Assembly (NCBI RefSeq): GCF_014836775.1 | Contig: NZ_JACSQD010000005.1 | Coordinates: 167,551 to 231,550 of the forward strand | Origin: Arthrobacter gallicola | Lineage (GTDB): Bacteria; Actinomycetota; Actinomycetes; Actinomycetales; Micrococcaceae | Reading direction: 5' to 3' | Length of the DNA stretch: 64,000 nt | Shown here: in pieces, positions 55,278 to 64,000 of the stretch | Layout of the letters: each line of letters opens with the position of its first letter | Position numbering within the stretch: position 1 is the first letter of the stretch | Notes under the pieces: generated by a model | The model's input: the letters and a program-made list of their open reading frames with translations, nothing else | Told to the model about the DNA's origin: nothing | Databases searched by the model: none | Translations under genes and position numbers: made by a program

Positions 55278-55946
55278 ATGGAACGCAAAACGGCACGTAA
55301 AACCCCGCTCCTGCTCATAGCATTCGCCGCCCTGGCCCTCTTCTTCACTGCCTGTTCCGGTGGAGGCAGTGAGGAAGGCATGTCCAGTTCGCCGGCAGCG
55401 TCGACGCAGGAGTCCGTGGATCCGGCCTGCGAGTCGGGGCCGGAAGCCACCTCGGCCTCCTGTCAGGCTGCCGGGCCGGGCACCACAGTGGCAGCAAGCC
55501 GCTGCTCGTCCTCCTCTCCCAGCGCCCTCGAGGGCGGCGTGATTGAAGGGGCCTTTGGTCCGTGGTGCGAGAACGCCATCGCCAGCGCTTATGACACGGA
55601 ACTGATCCCGGCCGGTGCTGAAGCCGAACTCACGATTAAGGAAACGGATCTGGAGACAACCGTGGAGATGCAGGTCCAGGATTTCGCAGCGGATACAACC
55701 TTCTCCGGGATGCTCCATGATCAGGCCTGCGGGGCAGATGCTTCGGATGCCGGGCCGGAGTACGTCCAGGAGGACGTCAGCGAAAATGTTCCTGCCGGGT
55801 TGGCACTGGACTTCACCACGGACTCCAACGGCTCCGCGGACGCCTCCGTGACGGTGCCGTGGACCCTGCCGGACAACGGGTCGGGCAAGTCCATCGTCAT
55901 CATGTCCCCGGAGAACGAGGCTGCCGGCTGCGTGACGATTCCCTGA
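55278..55946 (+). CDS. Lipoprotein with Cu/Zn superoxide dismutase-like fold, metal site probably lost
   Basis: A 222-residue exported lipoprotein: signal LLLIAFAALALFFTACSGGG with lipobox FTAC, a Ser/Glu/Ala-rich linker, then a domain at about 105-222. The domain reads ALEGGVIEGAFGPWC ... FSGMLHDQACGADASDAGPEY ... LALDFTTDSNGSADASVTVPW ... SIVIMSPENEAAGCVTIP, a SodC-like pattern as I recall it for actinobacterial homologues. The His residues expected at HxH, YQH and VIH positions are largely replaced (MLH, YVQ, VIM). So it is probably not an active dismutase. ATG 55278 has CGGAGG upstream. Confidence 0.6.
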   Translation: MERKTARKTPLLLIAFAALALFFTACSGGGSEEGMSSSPAASTQESVDPACESGPEATSASCQAAGPGTTVAASRCSSSSPSALEGGVIEGAFGPWCENAIASAYDTELIPAGAEAELTIKETDLETTVEMQVQDFAADTTFSGMLHDQACGADASDAGPEYVQEDVSENVPAGLALDFTTDSNGSADASVTVPWTLPDNGSGKSIVIMSPENEAAGCVTIP

Positions 55947-56058
55947 GCGGCCGCGCGGCAGGCAGCGTTGGAGGCTGCGGCGTTTCACCGACTAGGATGT
56001 TTGGCGGGTCCGGGGCTTCGGCGCCGGTCCCGCCGCACACCACCTATCGGAGGACCCA

Positions 56059-56556
56059 ATGGCCCTGACTGCTTCCACCACCCTGCCTTACGACGCCGCC
56101 ACGCTGACCAAGACCTTTACGGATGAGGACTTCGTCCGCAGCATCAGTGAGCACGTAGGCGGCTCGCTGGTCTCGCTGGTGGTCGACGGCGACATCGCCG
56201 GCCCGTTCACGCTCACCGCCGTCCGCACTCTCCCCACGGACCGCCTGCCGGACATGGCCAAGAAGCTGGTGGGCGCGTCCCTGACCGTGACCCAGAAGGA
56301 GTCCTGGGAAGCTCCCGCTGCGGACGGTTCCCGCACCGCATCCATCGACCTGTCCATCGGCGGCGTTCCTCTGAAGGTCAACGCGGTTCAGCGCCTGGTG
56401 GTTGTCCCCGAAGGTACCCGGACCGACGTCGAAGGCAGCGTCAGCTCCTCGATTCCGTTCCTGGGAGACAAGATTGCCAAGTCCGCGGAACCGATGATCG
56501 GCAAGGCCCTGACCATCCAGGCCACGCAGGCCGGCAAATGGATCGAAAACAACTAG
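56059..56556 (+). CDS. DUF2505 family protein
   Basis: A 165-residue protein typical of DUF2505 of actinobacteria: ALTASTTLPYDAATLTKTFTDEDFVRSISEHVGG, then alternating strands, and a C-terminal FLGDKIAKSAEPMIGKALTIQATQAGKW. The fold is likely of START/SRPBCC type, so it may bind a hydrophobic ligand; function unknown. It is followed after 30 bases by an SCO4848-like gene. Confidence 0.85.
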   Translation: MALTASTTLPYDAATLTKTFTDEDFVRSISEHVGGSLVSLVVDGDIAGPFTLTAVRTLPTDRLPDMAKKLVGASLTVTQKESWEAPAADGSRTASIDLSIGGVPLKVNAVQRLVVVPEGTRTDVEGSVSSSIPFLGDKIAKSAEPMIGKALTIQATQAGKWIENN

Positions 56557-56586
56557 GTCCGCGCACGGCCTGAAAGCGAGAACTCC

Positions 56587-56808
56587 TTGGTACTGTCTGC
56601 TCCCCTGGCGTTTGTCCTCATTGTGGCCGGCCTCTGGTCGATCATTGTCTGGCCTCCGTTCCTGAAGCGCGTCCTGAAGGATCCCGCAGCCCGGGATGCC
56701 AACGGCGCCCCCACCCGGTACATGACCGTGAACCTGATGATGATCAGCACGGCGATTATTTTCGGCCTGGCCACCGCGGTCATCGGCGTCCGCGCTTTGG
56801 CCGCGTAG
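56587..56808 (+). CDS. SCO4848-family small membrane protein
   Basis: A 73-residue protein with two TM segments (LSAPLAFVLIVAGLWSIIVW and NLMMISTAIIFGLATAVIG) and the conserved middle PPFLKRVLKDPAAR. It resembles the SCO4848 group of actinobacteria; function unknown. The start is TTG 56587, with GCGAGAACTCC upstream. It is probably in one transcript with the DUF2505 gene. Confidence 0.8.
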   Translation: MVLSAPLAFVLIVAGLWSIIVWPPFLKRVLKDPAARDANGAPTRYMTVNLMMISTAIIFGLATAVIGVRALAA

Positions 56809-56930
56809 CTGCTGTTCCTTCCCCTGCACTGCTATCGGTGCGGGGGAAGGTAAGCTGGTTCGAAGGTGAGCCGGGAAGTCTGGTCGGCAGTAGTTCTGCC
56901 GTACCCGATTACGTTTAGGAGCCTGCCTTC

Positions 56931-58289
56931 ATGGCCTCACACAAGCCCTCCGGGGCATCCCCCGTCATCCTTGGCCGGTCCAGCTACCGCGAGTACCTGC
57001 GCATCGGAGAGATCCTGCGCAAGGAAACCGTTGGCGGCATCCTGCTGCTCATCGCCACGGTGGCCGCCCTCATCTGGGCCAATTCCCCTGCCTCGGACAG
57101 CTACTTCACCATCCGGGATTTCAGCTTCGGCTATGAACCGTGGCATCTGGACCTCACGGTGGGGGCCTGGGCAGCAGACGGGCTGCTGGCGATCTTCTTC
57201 TTCCTGGTCGGCCTGGAGCTCAAGAAGGAGTTCGTGGCCGGGGACCTGCGGCAGGTCAGCAAGGCCATCGTGCCGGTGGCTGCTGCGTTTGGCGGGGTCA
57301 TCGTCCCGGCGCTCATCTATGTTGCCGTGAACCTGGTGTCCGGCTCGGACGGACTGCGCGGCTGGGCCATTCCAACCGCCACAGATATTGCCTTCGCCCT
57401 GGCTGTCCTGGCCGTCATCAGCTCGCATCTGCCGAGCGCCCTGCGGATTTTCCTGCTGACCCTCGCGGTGGTTGATGACCTGATCGCCATCACGATCATT
57501 GCGTTCTTCTACTCGGAGGACGTCAAACCGATGATGTTGCTGCTGATGCTGCTTCCCCTTGCAGCGTTCACGGTCCTGGTCCAGCGCGCACCGCGGTTCT
57601 TCGGCACCCGCCGCTGGGCGTTCTGGGTGTTCCTGGCTCCGCTCGGAATTACTGTCTGGATCCTGATGCACGCTTCCGGTGTCCATGCGACCGTTGCCGG
57701 GGTTCTGCTGGGCTTCGCCGTTCCGGTGCTGCGCCGCGGCCCGGCCGGCAAGCCGCTCCCCCACTCTGAGGACAAGCCGGGCCTGGCGGAGATCTTCGAG
57801 CACCGGTTCCGGCCGATCTCCACCGGCTTCGCCGTCCCCGTCTTCGCGTTCTTCTCCGCCGGTGTTGCGATTGGCGGACTCGATGGTTTGGGCCGCGCCC
57901 TGACCGATCCCGTGGCCGTGGGCATCATCCTGGCGCTGGTGCTTGGCAAGCCGATCGGTGTCCTGCTGACCACCTGGATCCTCACCAGCGTAACCAAGGC
58001 GCGGCTGGACGCTTCGGTGAAGTGGGTCGATCTGACCGGCATCGGCATCCTCGCGGGCATCGGTTTCACGGTGTCACTGCTGGTCAACGATCTCAGCTTC
58101 GACGTCGGCTCAGCCCATAACGACGACGCGAAGGTCGCCATCCTGGCCGCCTCAGTCACCGCGGCCGTGCTGGCCTCAATCCTGCTGACCATCCGCAACC
58201 GCCGGTATGCGGTGCTCGACGCCGCCGAACGCGTCGACGCGGACCACAACGGGATCCCGGACGTCTTCGAGGAGGACGAGCGGGGCTAA
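56931..58289 (+). CDS. nhaA: Na+/H+ antiporter NhaA
   Basis: A 452-residue membrane protein with NhaA features: [33 protein letters not shown], the Asp pair in [16 protein letters not shown] (Na/H-binding) and the TM-rich C-half ([31 protein letters not shown]). It exports Na for pH and salt homeostasis. The C-terminus has a short EF-hand-like Asp stretch ([15 protein letters not shown]). It is monocistronic, and convergent with the FN3-like gene of the SipW operon. Confidence 0.95.
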   Translation: MASHKPSGASPVILGRSSYREYLRIGEILRKETVGGILLLIATVAALIWANSPASDSYFTIRDFSFGYEPWHLDLTVGAWAADGLLAIFFFLVGLELKKEFVAGDLRQVSKAIVPVAAAFGGVIVPALIYVAVNLVSGSDGLRGWAIPTATDIAFALAVLAVISSHLPSALRIFLLTLAVVDDLIAITIIAFFYSEDVKPMMLLLMLLPLAAFTVLVQRAPRFFGTRRWAFWVFLAPLGITVWILMHASGVHATVAGVLLGFAVPVLRRGPAGKPLPHSEDKPGLAEIFEHRFRPISTGFAVPVFAFFSAGVAIGGLDGLGRALTDPVAVGIILALVLGKPIGVLLTTWILTSVTKARLDASVKWVDLTGIGILAGIGFTVSLLVNDLSFDVGSAHNDDAKVAILAASVTAAVLASILLTIRNRRYAVLDAAERVDADHNGIPDVFEEDERG

Positions 58290-58305
58290 GCTGCTCCTGG
58301 CTGGC

Positions 58306-59334
58306 CTACCAGCAGTTGTGACCGCTCCCCCACAGGTTGTATGTAATGTAGGCCGGGTCGCCTGCGCCGCTGGCATTCATCGGCTGAACCCTCACCGTGT
58401 ACTCGCCGTTGGAGGCGGTTGCTTGTGCGAAACGGAGGACTGTCTGGGTATCCGTTGTAGTTAGCTCCAGGCCTTGGACCGGGGTCTTTCCCTTCGAAAG
58501 GATCGTCAGCCGATATGCGGTAGCACCTGCCGCAGGACGCCAGCTCAGGGCGAGGGTGGAATATTTGTCCACCACTTGCAGAGGGGGAACAGGACAGGTG
58601 ATGGCCGTGTTCCCCACGGTACCCAGGCCGCTTTGCGTATCGGCCCAAGGCCAACAATTGTTCAACTCTTCGTGGGCATATTGGAAAGTCCAGTATTGCG
58701 GGTCGCCGGCAACAGTTCCGTTCATGGGCATCACCCGGACGGTGTATCTGGTGTAGTACGGCGTGGACGTCTCCGAGGCGTGAAAATTGTCCGCTCTCGA
58801 AGGTGAGCGCGGGAACATGAACTTGGCGCTCGTTGCCGTGACAGTCTGCACCTGGTCATAGGCAAATTCGCTGCTTGTAGATGTCACGCGCACTACGTAT
58901 CCGGTAGGCGTAGTTCCTGTCGTCGGAGCCAGCCAGTTGAAACTATATTCCGCCACTGTATCGTTCGCCATCCCGGCCTTATCCTCGGTCGGGACGCAGA
59001 AATCACCGTTCACAGGTTTTGCGGTGGGTTTGCCGGGCAGCCCGCTCAGCACCGGGTTGGGACCGACAGTCGGAGTGGTTGGCGCCGGAGTTGTTGGCGG
59101 GGTCGTCGGCGGCGGCGGAGTCGTCGGCGGGGGCGTCGGCTTCGCCGCGCCGGCGACAACCGAAATACTGGCGTTACCCGTCTGGCTCCACAACGCATAC
59201 GCGGCCGTGCCGCCGATGCCCAGGACGACTGTCAGAACGAAGGCCACCACGGCCGTCCGGGAACCGGGAAGCTCCCGGAAACGGCCGAGAAATCCCCGCT
59301 GAGCGGGGCGGTCGCGGTCTTCGGTCGGTTTCAT
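58306..59334 (-). CDS. Exported FN3-type protein with SipW-like leader and Pro/Thr-rich linker
   Basis: A 342-residue protein. The N-terminus (RTAVVAFVLTVVLGIGGTAAYALWSQTGNASI) is a SipW-type leader with W49; a Pro/Thr-rich stalk follows at 64-95 (TPPPTTPPPPTT); then two fibronectin-III-like domains (AEYSFNWLAPTTGTTPTGYVVRV, and TLALSWRPAAGATAYRLTILS). It ends in NLWGSGHNCW. Four Cys may pair. The likely site is the outer surface, with FN3 domains for interaction with fibres. Its start overlaps the stop of the preceding gene by 4 bases. It is the last gene of the operon. Confidence 0.75.
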   Translation of the reverse strand: MKPTEDRDRPAQRGFLGRFRELPGSRTAVVAFVLTVVLGIGGTAAYALWSQTGNASISVVAGAAKPTPPPTTPPPPTTPPTTPAPTTPTVGPNPVLSGLPGKPTAKPVNGDFCVPTEDKAGMANDTVAEYSFNWLAPTTGTTPTGYVVRVTSTSSEFAYDQVQTVTATSAKFMFPRSPSRADNFHASETSTPYYTRYTVRVMPMNGTVAGDPQYWTFQYAHEELNNCWPWADTQSGLGTVGNTAITCPVPPLQVVDKYSTLALSWRPAAGATAYRLTILSKGKTPVQGLELTTTDTQTVLRFAQATASNGEYTVRVQPMNASGAGDPAYITYNLWGSGHNCW

Positions 59335-60248
59335 GAGGTCCTTCGAGTCGTACCAATCCGGTGGACTGCTCCGCCGAAGAACACGGCAGCGAGCAGGGTC
59401 ATCAAGGCGCCCGCCAGGGTGCGGGTAATCGGTTCCACTGTACTTTCAATAAACCCAGCGGGGTTCATCGTCTCCGGCACCGTGCCGCCTACCGCCTTAG
59501 GCACCGCGCCCAAGCCCGAGCCAGCAGCGGCAGCGGCCTGCCCTGCCGGGAAGACCGCACCGGGCGTGCCCGCTACGACCACAGCCGCGGTGTTCCCGCC
59601 GCCACGGTCGCTGGACGGAACAGCCACGGATGGGAGAGTTTGGGACGGGCCCGGGTTCCCGGTCTGCGGATCAACCGGCGTCACACCGTCCACGGCGTCA
59701 CATGCGGACCGGTCGCCGGAGTCCGCAGCATCCAGCAGCAGAACAATTTGGAACCGTGCCTGCTTACCCATGGTCTGATTGGGAGCCTGAGCTGTTAGCC
59801 CGGTGGTCAGATCCAGCCGGCGGGTAGCACCCGGCGCCAGCGAATTGCCGATTCGAAGGTCCACGCACTCGCCCGCGGCCCCAAGGAGCGTTCCGCTATC
59901 TGAGCTGCCAGCCCCGGACGGCGCAAGCCGCATAAAGCCCTGGAGTTCAGCATCCATGTTGGTTGTCAGGGCCGCGGCGGAGAGCTGAGCGGGTTCTTTT
60001 GCGGTGTTCCGCACCCAGATGGAGCCGGTGGTAGTGCCTCCGGGCACGTAGCGGATATCGGTGGCAAAGACTGAACCGGACGCTGAGGCGCCAAAGGTTG
60101 TTCCGTCGAGGCTGATTTGCAGGAAGTCGTCAGCTGCATGGGCTGCTGGGGTTCCGGCGAGCATCGCTGCTGCAACCAGGCCGCCGGCGGCGGCTGCCGA
60201 AGCGGCTCGTCGTAGCGGGTGCCTGTGGGCACCCCTGGCCGGTTTCAT
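59331..60248 (-). CDS. Exported protein with C-terminal membrane anchor, SipW operon
   Basis: A 305-residue protein with a Sec signal (AASAAAAGGLVAAAMLAGTPAAHAADDF, AHA cleavage), a beta-rich domain at about 38-180 (SIWVRNTAKEPAQLSAAALT, WVRNT typical of TasA/camelysin-type carrier text), a Ser/Pro/Gly-rich linker with PDxx-like VPSSDRGGGN, and a C-terminal TM segment (LAGALMTLLAAVFFGGAVHRIG) with basic end. It starts at ATG 60248 in a TAATG overlap with the peptidase gene, so tightly coupled. It may anchor the fibre proteins to the membrane. I recognise no named family. Confidence 0.65.
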   Translation of the reverse strand: MKPARGAHRHPLRRAASAAAAGGLVAAAMLAGTPAAHAADDFLQISLDGTTFGASASGSVFATDIRYVPGGTTTGSIWVRNTAKEPAQLSAAALTTNMDAELQGFMRLAPSGAGSSDSGTLLGAAGECVDLRIGNSLAPGATRRLDLTTGLTAQAPNQTMGKQARFQIVLLLDAADSGDRSACDAVDGVTPVDPQTGNPGPSQTLPSVAVPSSDRGGGNTAAVVVAGTPGAVFPAGQAAAAAGSGLGAVPKAVGGTVPETMNPAGFIESTVEPITRTLAGALMTLLAAVFFGGAVHRIGTTRRTS

Positions 60249-61039
60249 TAGACCCGAACGCTCCTGCGGCCCATTTCGGCGGAGGCGTAGTAGTCGCCAT
60301 GGTTGCGGTGATAGTCCCCGTGCTCGCAGTCGTCGCAGTCGAAGAGGACGATGTCGTGGGCGTCAATCTGATCGTCAGCCGCACCGAACCGGTGGCGGGG
60401 GCTGTGGGGAACCGGGAGCGGATCTGATTCGCTGGCCGGTTCGAAGGGCTCCGGAGACTCCGGGCTTTCCAGGACGGCCGGTTCGTTGCGGCGCCGCTTG
60501 TTCTGCAGCGCGCCACGGACCAGCAGGACAACTCCGTAACCCAGGAGCCCGACGGCGGCCCACTGGCCGATCTCGCCGCGTTCGCTGTTGCCCAGGCTGT
60601 TGGCCACGAATCCCACGTAGGGAACGGCGTACAGGAGCTTGCCGCGGATCTGGGCCTCCTGCACGGGGGCGGCATCAGCAAGGGAGTTGTTGTCGCCCTT
60701 AGTGGTGAAGGTCCGCTCGCCGTTCTGGCCGGTGGAGATGCCGGTGATGCGGTGGGTGATCACGGCGGGTTTGCCGGATTCGATCTGGAAGGTGATGATG
60801 TCACCGGTCCGCAGGGCGTCCGCGGGGGTGGGCTGAACCACCAGGAACGTTCCGGGGGCGTACTTCGGCGCCATGGAGCTGGTGAGCACGGTGTAGGTCT
60901 GGGATCCGGTGACCAACGGGGCAATGATCAGCACCAGTGCGGCCAGGGAGGCAACACACATGGCCACGAGGCTGACGGCGGTGCCGGCCAGCTTGAGTGC
61001 CCGAACGGCCGGGGAGGCGGTGCTGTGTCCAGTTGACAT
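60248..61039 (-). CDS. SipW-type signal peptidase I
   Basis: A 263-residue membrane peptidase. An N-terminal TM segment (AVSLVAMCVASLAALVLIIAPLV) precedes the catalytic motif YTVLTSSMAPKYAPGT (nucleophile S55) and DIITFQIESGKPAVITHRITG with H96 in the position of the bacterial general-base Lys; so the Ser/His dyad of the ER/SipW class. A second TM segment (QWAAVGLLGYGVVLLVRGAL) is C-terminal. SipW processes the leaders of TasA-like fibre proteins in Bacillus; three candidate substrates are in this operon. ATG 61039 was chosen as its TM1 follows directly. Confidence 0.92.
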   Translation of the reverse strand: MSTGHSTASPAVRALKLAGTAVSLVAMCVASLAALVLIIAPLVTGSQTYTVLTSSMAPKYAPGTFLVVQPTPADALRTGDIITFQIESGKPAVITHRITGISTGQNGERTFTTKGDNNSLADAAPVQEAQIRGKLLYAVPYVGFVANSLGNSERGEIGQWAAVGLLGYGVVLLVRGALQNKRRRNEPAVLESPESPEPFEPASESDPLPVPHSPRHRFGAADDQIDAHDIVLFDCDDCEHGDYHRNHGDYYASAEMGRRSVRV

Positions 61040-61047
61040 GGGTTTTC

Positions 61048-61599
61048 CTAACCTACTTGTGCGACTGAGAGCGGGATGTTGATGGTGGAAGCCTGTCCCT
61101 GGATGTTCGCCGATGCGGTGAGGGACACTTTGAAGCAAATGACACCGGAACCGCCCTTGGGGATGTCCGTGGTTTGGGCCTGCGAGCTGGTGAACAGTGC
61201 TGCGTTGCATGCACCCAAATCGGCTCCGGCTACCGCGCGGTGTTCAACGCTCCAGAGAGCCGGCGATGAAGTTTGCGCCGCATCTGCGGAGGCCCGGACG
61301 GTGAAAGGGCCACCGGCGTTGGAATCGTTGGTGAGGACTACTCCGGTATAGGCAGAGTCCCCGGCGTTGACGGGGCCTGTCTTGAGTCCTAGGGTTGCCG
61401 GCTGGCCGTTGGCCTGGGTCATCAGAACCGTGCCCGTGCCGTTGTCCATCTTGACGTCGAAGCTGGCTGCCTGGATGGTTCCGGCGTTCGCGGCTGCTCC
61501 TGCGTTCCACAGAGCGTAGCTTCCCTGGACGGTCATCAGCCCGAGCACTACTGCGGCGAAGATCAGGCCTGCCGCTTTCAGTGCTCGAAGGCTTTTCAT
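61048..61599 (-). CDS. Exported protein with SipW-dependent-type signal (candidate fibre subunit)
   Basis: A 183-residue protein. The leader LKAAGLIFAAVVLGLMTVQGSYALWNAGAAANAGTI has the SipW-type context with W31 and NAGTI just after the hydrophobic stretch, as in the next gene. The mature part is beta-rich, with Gln/Ala/Ser/Thr content and two Cys (LGACNAALF, SGVICFKVSL). It resembles TasA/camelysin-type subunits. I start it at ATG 61599, 9 bases after GGAG. It directly precedes the peptidase gene (8 bp). Confidence 0.8.
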   Translation of the reverse strand: MKSLRALKAAGLIFAAVVLGLMTVQGSYALWNAGAAANAGTIQAASFDVKMDNGTGTVLMTQANGQPATLGLKTGPVNAGDSAYTGVVLTNDSNAGGPFTVRASADAAQTSSPALWSVEHRAVAGADLGACNAALFTSSQAQTTDIPKGGSGVICFKVSLTASANIQGQASTINIPLSVAQVG

Positions 61600-61682
61600 G
61601 AAGTCCATCTCCAGGGAACAGGCTGTGCGCGGAGCGTGCGCACCGCGCACAGCCAGGGGTTAGAACAAGGTGACTCTGTTGG

Positions 61683-62228
61683 CTACGGCGCCGGTGTGGC
61701 GGCGGTCGGAACGTTCTGCTCCAGTTCGAAGCCGATGGCACGGAAGTCGTACTTGGCGTTGGTGCTCTCGCGGAGGTCCGCTTCGAACACGAACGAAATG
61801 CTGGCTTCGATGTCCTCAACGCTCTCCGTGAGCGTAGTGTCGACGTCTTTGCCGCCCTTCTTCAGGCTGACTCCGCTGACGGTGACGTTCTTTGGATCGA
61901 ACAGATCGGCGCCCTCGAGTCCGTTCACGCTGTCACCGGTGACCGTCAGGTCCGCGGAGAGATTGTCGCCTACGAGGGTTACGTCGAGGTTCTGGGTGTA
62001 AGTCAGGGTCTCGCCGGGAACGACCGTGTACTTGCTGATGTCGGCGATTTTGCCGCTTACGCTGCTGGTCCAGAAGCCCTCCTCCCCCACCAGATTCAGA
62101 TCACCGGAGGCGATCGTGCCGGCGTCGGCGTTTGCAGTCTGGTTCCAGACCGCCAGGGTTCCGCCGCCGCCGAGGAGCAGTGCCACGCCTACGCCGGTTG
62201 CCAGTGCGCCTTTTGCCATCTTGTTCAT
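61683..62228 (-). CDS. Alternate-type signal peptide protein, TasA-like fibre subunit candidate
   Basis: A 181-residue protein. The N-terminus KMAKGALATGVGVALLLGGGGTLAVWNQTANADAGTI (W28) matches the alternate-type signal peptide group of actinobacteria (RER_14450 family). The mature domain is beta-rich with Asp/Thr/Val content, typical of TasA/camelysin folds (YTQNLDVTLVGDNLSADLTVTG, SISFVFEADLRE). It begins at ATG 62228 after AAGGGGA. It is the first gene of the SipW operon, consistent with the abundant structural subunit being first. Confidence 0.85.
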   Translation of the reverse strand: MNKMAKGALATGVGVALLLGGGGTLAVWNQTANADAGTIASGDLNLVGEEGFWTSSVSGKIADISKYTVVPGETLTYTQNLDVTLVGDNLSADLTVTGDSVNGLEGADLFDPKNVTVSGVSLKKGGKDVDTTLTESVEDIEASISFVFEADLRESTNAKYDFRAIGFELEQNVPTAATPAP

Positions 62229-62565
62229 TGTGTTCCCCTTGTTCTTGGTAAGACCGTTTCGGCTCTGGAAGGTTTTCCTTGCCGCTGAGTAATACTTTGC
62301 CGCCCGGTCCTCAAGAAATAACGCCGTCCACCCACAGGGTTCATGAAACATTCCGGCAAAGCTCAAGAGCACCGCAAGCCACGGTCAACATCTGCGCAAT
62401 CGGCCCTCCATGGTGCGTGTAAGCGCGGATTCAGCGGCTCAGAACGCCCTGGACAACGGTGTCCGTGGCGTCCGGGCCCTGTCACCTCCCGGCGGTTTTG
62501 TTTCCCTGGCCGCCGATACAAGGCATGATGAATTAACCCCACTTTTATGCGTAAGGAGTACGGAC

Positions 62566-63963
62566 GTGAGCACCACTTCCAACACAACGGCCAGGTCCTA
62601 CCGGGTAGTGAACCCCGCTACCGGTGAACCCGGCGAGGAATTCCCCACGGCCACGGACGCCGAGGTCCAGGAGGCCCTGGCGGCGTCGCAGGCAGCGTTC
62701 GAGTCCTGGCGTGAAGTTTCCCTTGAGGAGCGGAGCCGGATCGTGGCGCGGGTCGGTGAGCTGTTCACCGAACGCGCGGATGAGCTGGCCGCCATCATCA
62801 CCGAGGAAATGGGCAAGCCGCTTGCCGAATCCCGCGGCGAGGCTGAGTTCTGCACCGACATCTTCGACTACTTCGCCACCGAAGGCCCCGGGCTGGCCGC
62901 GGATCAGGAGATCAAGGCGATCGGCGGCGGCCGGGCAATGATCCAGAAGCTGCCCGTCGGCCCGCTGCTGGGCATCATGCCGTGGAACTTCCCCTACTAC
63001 CAGGTGGCCCGCTTCGCGGCGCCGAACCTGATGCTGGGCAACACCATCATCCTCAAGCACGCCGAGTCCTGCCCCAAGTCGGCGCTGGCGATCCAGAAGA
63101 TCATGGACGACGCCGGTGTCCCCCAGGGCGTGTACATCAACCTCTTCGCCAATTACGGCCAGATCGCGGACATCATCGCCGATCCGCGTATCCAGGGCGT
63201 CTCGCTGACCGGTTCCGAACGGGCCGGTTCGATCATCGGCGAACTCGCCGGCAAGAACCTGAAGAAGGTTGTCCTGGAACTGGGCGGCTCCGATCCCTAT
63301 GTAGTGCTCGACGCCGAGGACGTGAAGGCAGCTGCCGGCCAGGCCTGGGCCACCCGCCTGGAGAACACCGGCCAGGCCTGCAACTCCAACAAGCGGATGA
63401 TCGTGATGGAGGACATCTTTGACGAGTTCGTTGCGGAGCTGACCACCCTGGCCAAGGACCTCAAGCCGGGCAACCCGGCCGAAGAAGCCGAGGGCACCTA
63501 CACGCCGCTGGCATCCCGTGCCGCAGCTGAAGGGCTGGCGGAGCAGATCCAGGACGCCGTGAGCAAGGGCGCCACCCTGCACGCCGGCGGCACGTTGCAG
63601 GACGGCCCCGGCGCTTACCTGGCCCCGGCAGTGCTCACCGGTGTCACGCCGGAGATGCGCGCCTACCGCGAAGAGCTCTTCGGCCCGGTGGCTGTGGTGT
63701 ACAAGGTCGCCAGCGACGAAGAGGCCGTGAAGCTCGCCAATGACAGCGACTACGGCCTGGGCGGCGCCGTCTTCTCCACCGATGAGGAGCGCGCCCGCCG
63801 GGCAGCCAGGCAGCTGGAGGTCGGCATGGCCAATGTGAACGGCATCGGCGAAGGCGCTGACATCCCGTTCGGCGGTGTGAAGCGCTCCGGTTACGGCCGC
63901 GAGCTGGGCCCGCTGGGCATGGACGAGTTCGTCAACAAGCGGCTCTTCTACATCGCTGACTAA
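62566..63963 (+). CDS. gabD: NAD(P)-dependent succinate-semialdehyde dehydrogenase
   Basis: A 465-residue aldehyde dehydrogenase. It oxidises succinate semialdehyde to succinate in the GABA shunt, or a similar aldehyde. Motifs: [31 protein letters not shown], the catalytic Glu in [14 protein letters not shown], the catalytic Cys in [14 protein letters not shown], and [14 protein letters not shown] near the C-terminus. GTG 62566 is preceded by TAAGGAG. No aminotransferase gene is adjacent. The 337-bp region between this gene and the divergent SipW operon holds only promoter-like sequence. Confidence 0.9.
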   Translation: MSTTSNTTARSYRVVNPATGEPGEEFPTATDAEVQEALAASQAAFESWREVSLEERSRIVARVGELFTERADELAAIITEEMGKPLAESRGEAEFCTDIFDYFATEGPGLAADQEIKAIGGGRAMIQKLPVGPLLGIMPWNFPYYQVARFAAPNLMLGNTIILKHAESCPKSALAIQKIMDDAGVPQGVYINLFANYGQIADIIADPRIQGVSLTGSERAGSIIGELAGKNLKKVVLELGGSDPYVVLDAEDVKAAAGQAWATRLENTGQACNSNKRMIVMEDIFDEFVAELTTLAKDLKPGNPAEEAEGTYTPLASRAAAEGLAEQIQDAVSKGATLHAGGTLQDGPGAYLAPAVLTGVTPEMRAYREELFGPVAVVYKVASDEEAVKLANDSDYGLGGAVFSTDEERARRAARQLEVGMANVNGIGEGADIPFGGVKRSGYGRELGPLGMDEFVNKRLFYIAD

Positions 63964-64000
63964 CGCAGCGCGTTCCTCAGGGGCGGCCCCGGCCTACCCC

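Noticed and set aside
55105..55600. A complete RNase P RNA gene on the minus strand
   Set aside because: Only the 3' motif is present; the conserved GAGGAAAGTCC segment is absent and the space is occupied by a convincing lipoprotein gene.

Overview
The window is chromosomal DNA of a high-GC Gram-positive actinobacterium, most likely Arthrobacter or a close relative in the Micrococcaceae. The evidence is the strong GC bias, frequent GTG starts, actinobacterial families (acyl-CoA carboxylase epsilon subunit, SCO4848-type protein, DUF2505, a quinone-reducing LpdA homologue, an alternate-type exported protein with a SipW peptidase) and gene orders shared with mycobacteria (birA/accD/accE/maf/accA3 and lpdA/punA/phosphomannomutase). 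I saw no tRNA, rRNA, CRISPR array or prophage.

Layout. 1-2.5 kb: end of a glyoxalase-like gene, a 600-bp array of GGGA-N-TCCC dyads, then a gene with an AbiEi-like N-terminus and a Vsr-like nuclease C-terminus. 2.5-7.2 kb: GH2 glycosidase and CPBP protease, divergent from hutH and acylphosphatase. 7.3-11.5 kb: hairpins, a Lys/Ala-rich membrane protein and a three-gene operon (phosphotransferase, PP2C-like protein, FAD oxidoreductase). 11.7-19.4 kb, minus strand: gatCAB, acetyltransferase, DksA-like protein, inositol-phosphatase-family protein and ligA. 19.6-25.1 kb: a DGPF protein with an ECF sigma factor, a PP2C phosphatase, and a birA/PH-domain/adenylate-cyclase operon. 25.3-37.9 kb: the acyl-CoA carboxylase neighbourhood (SDR, accD, accE, DUF885 protein, dicarboxylate symporter, maf, accA3). 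Its maf-accA3 interval is expanded by palindromic repeats, an IS110-family element and a second AbiEi/Vsr-like gene. 38.2-44 kb: MFS transporter, lpdA, punA, phosphohexomutase. 44-47.7 kb: a GGDEF-EAL protein, a STAS-like protein, a TPR protein and a divergent gene for a 46-residue secreted peptide. 47.9-58.3 kb: deoC, small membrane proteins, mfd, a secreted M28 peptidase, a lipoprotein, small conserved proteins and nhaA. 58.3-62.2 kb: a five-gene operon built around a SipW-type signal peptidase with three exported proteins carrying SipW-type leaders. 62.5-64 kb: succinate-semialdehyde dehydrogenase.

The most interesting items are these. (1) The IS110-family element at about 33327-34721: its 5' leader carries an exact 10-base copy of the right end and a reverse complement of the left end, which is what a bridge RNA donor loop should contain, while its transposase lacks about 27 residues of the catalytic domain. 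(2) The 46-residue exported peptide facing a 374-residue TPR protein, a Rap-Phr-like arrangement next to STAS and c-di-GMP genes. (3) The SipW operon, probably for a TasA-like surface fibre. (4) Two AbiEi/Vsr-like genes that each sit beside an array of dyad repeats. Functions come from sequence motifs read by eye; no database search was run.
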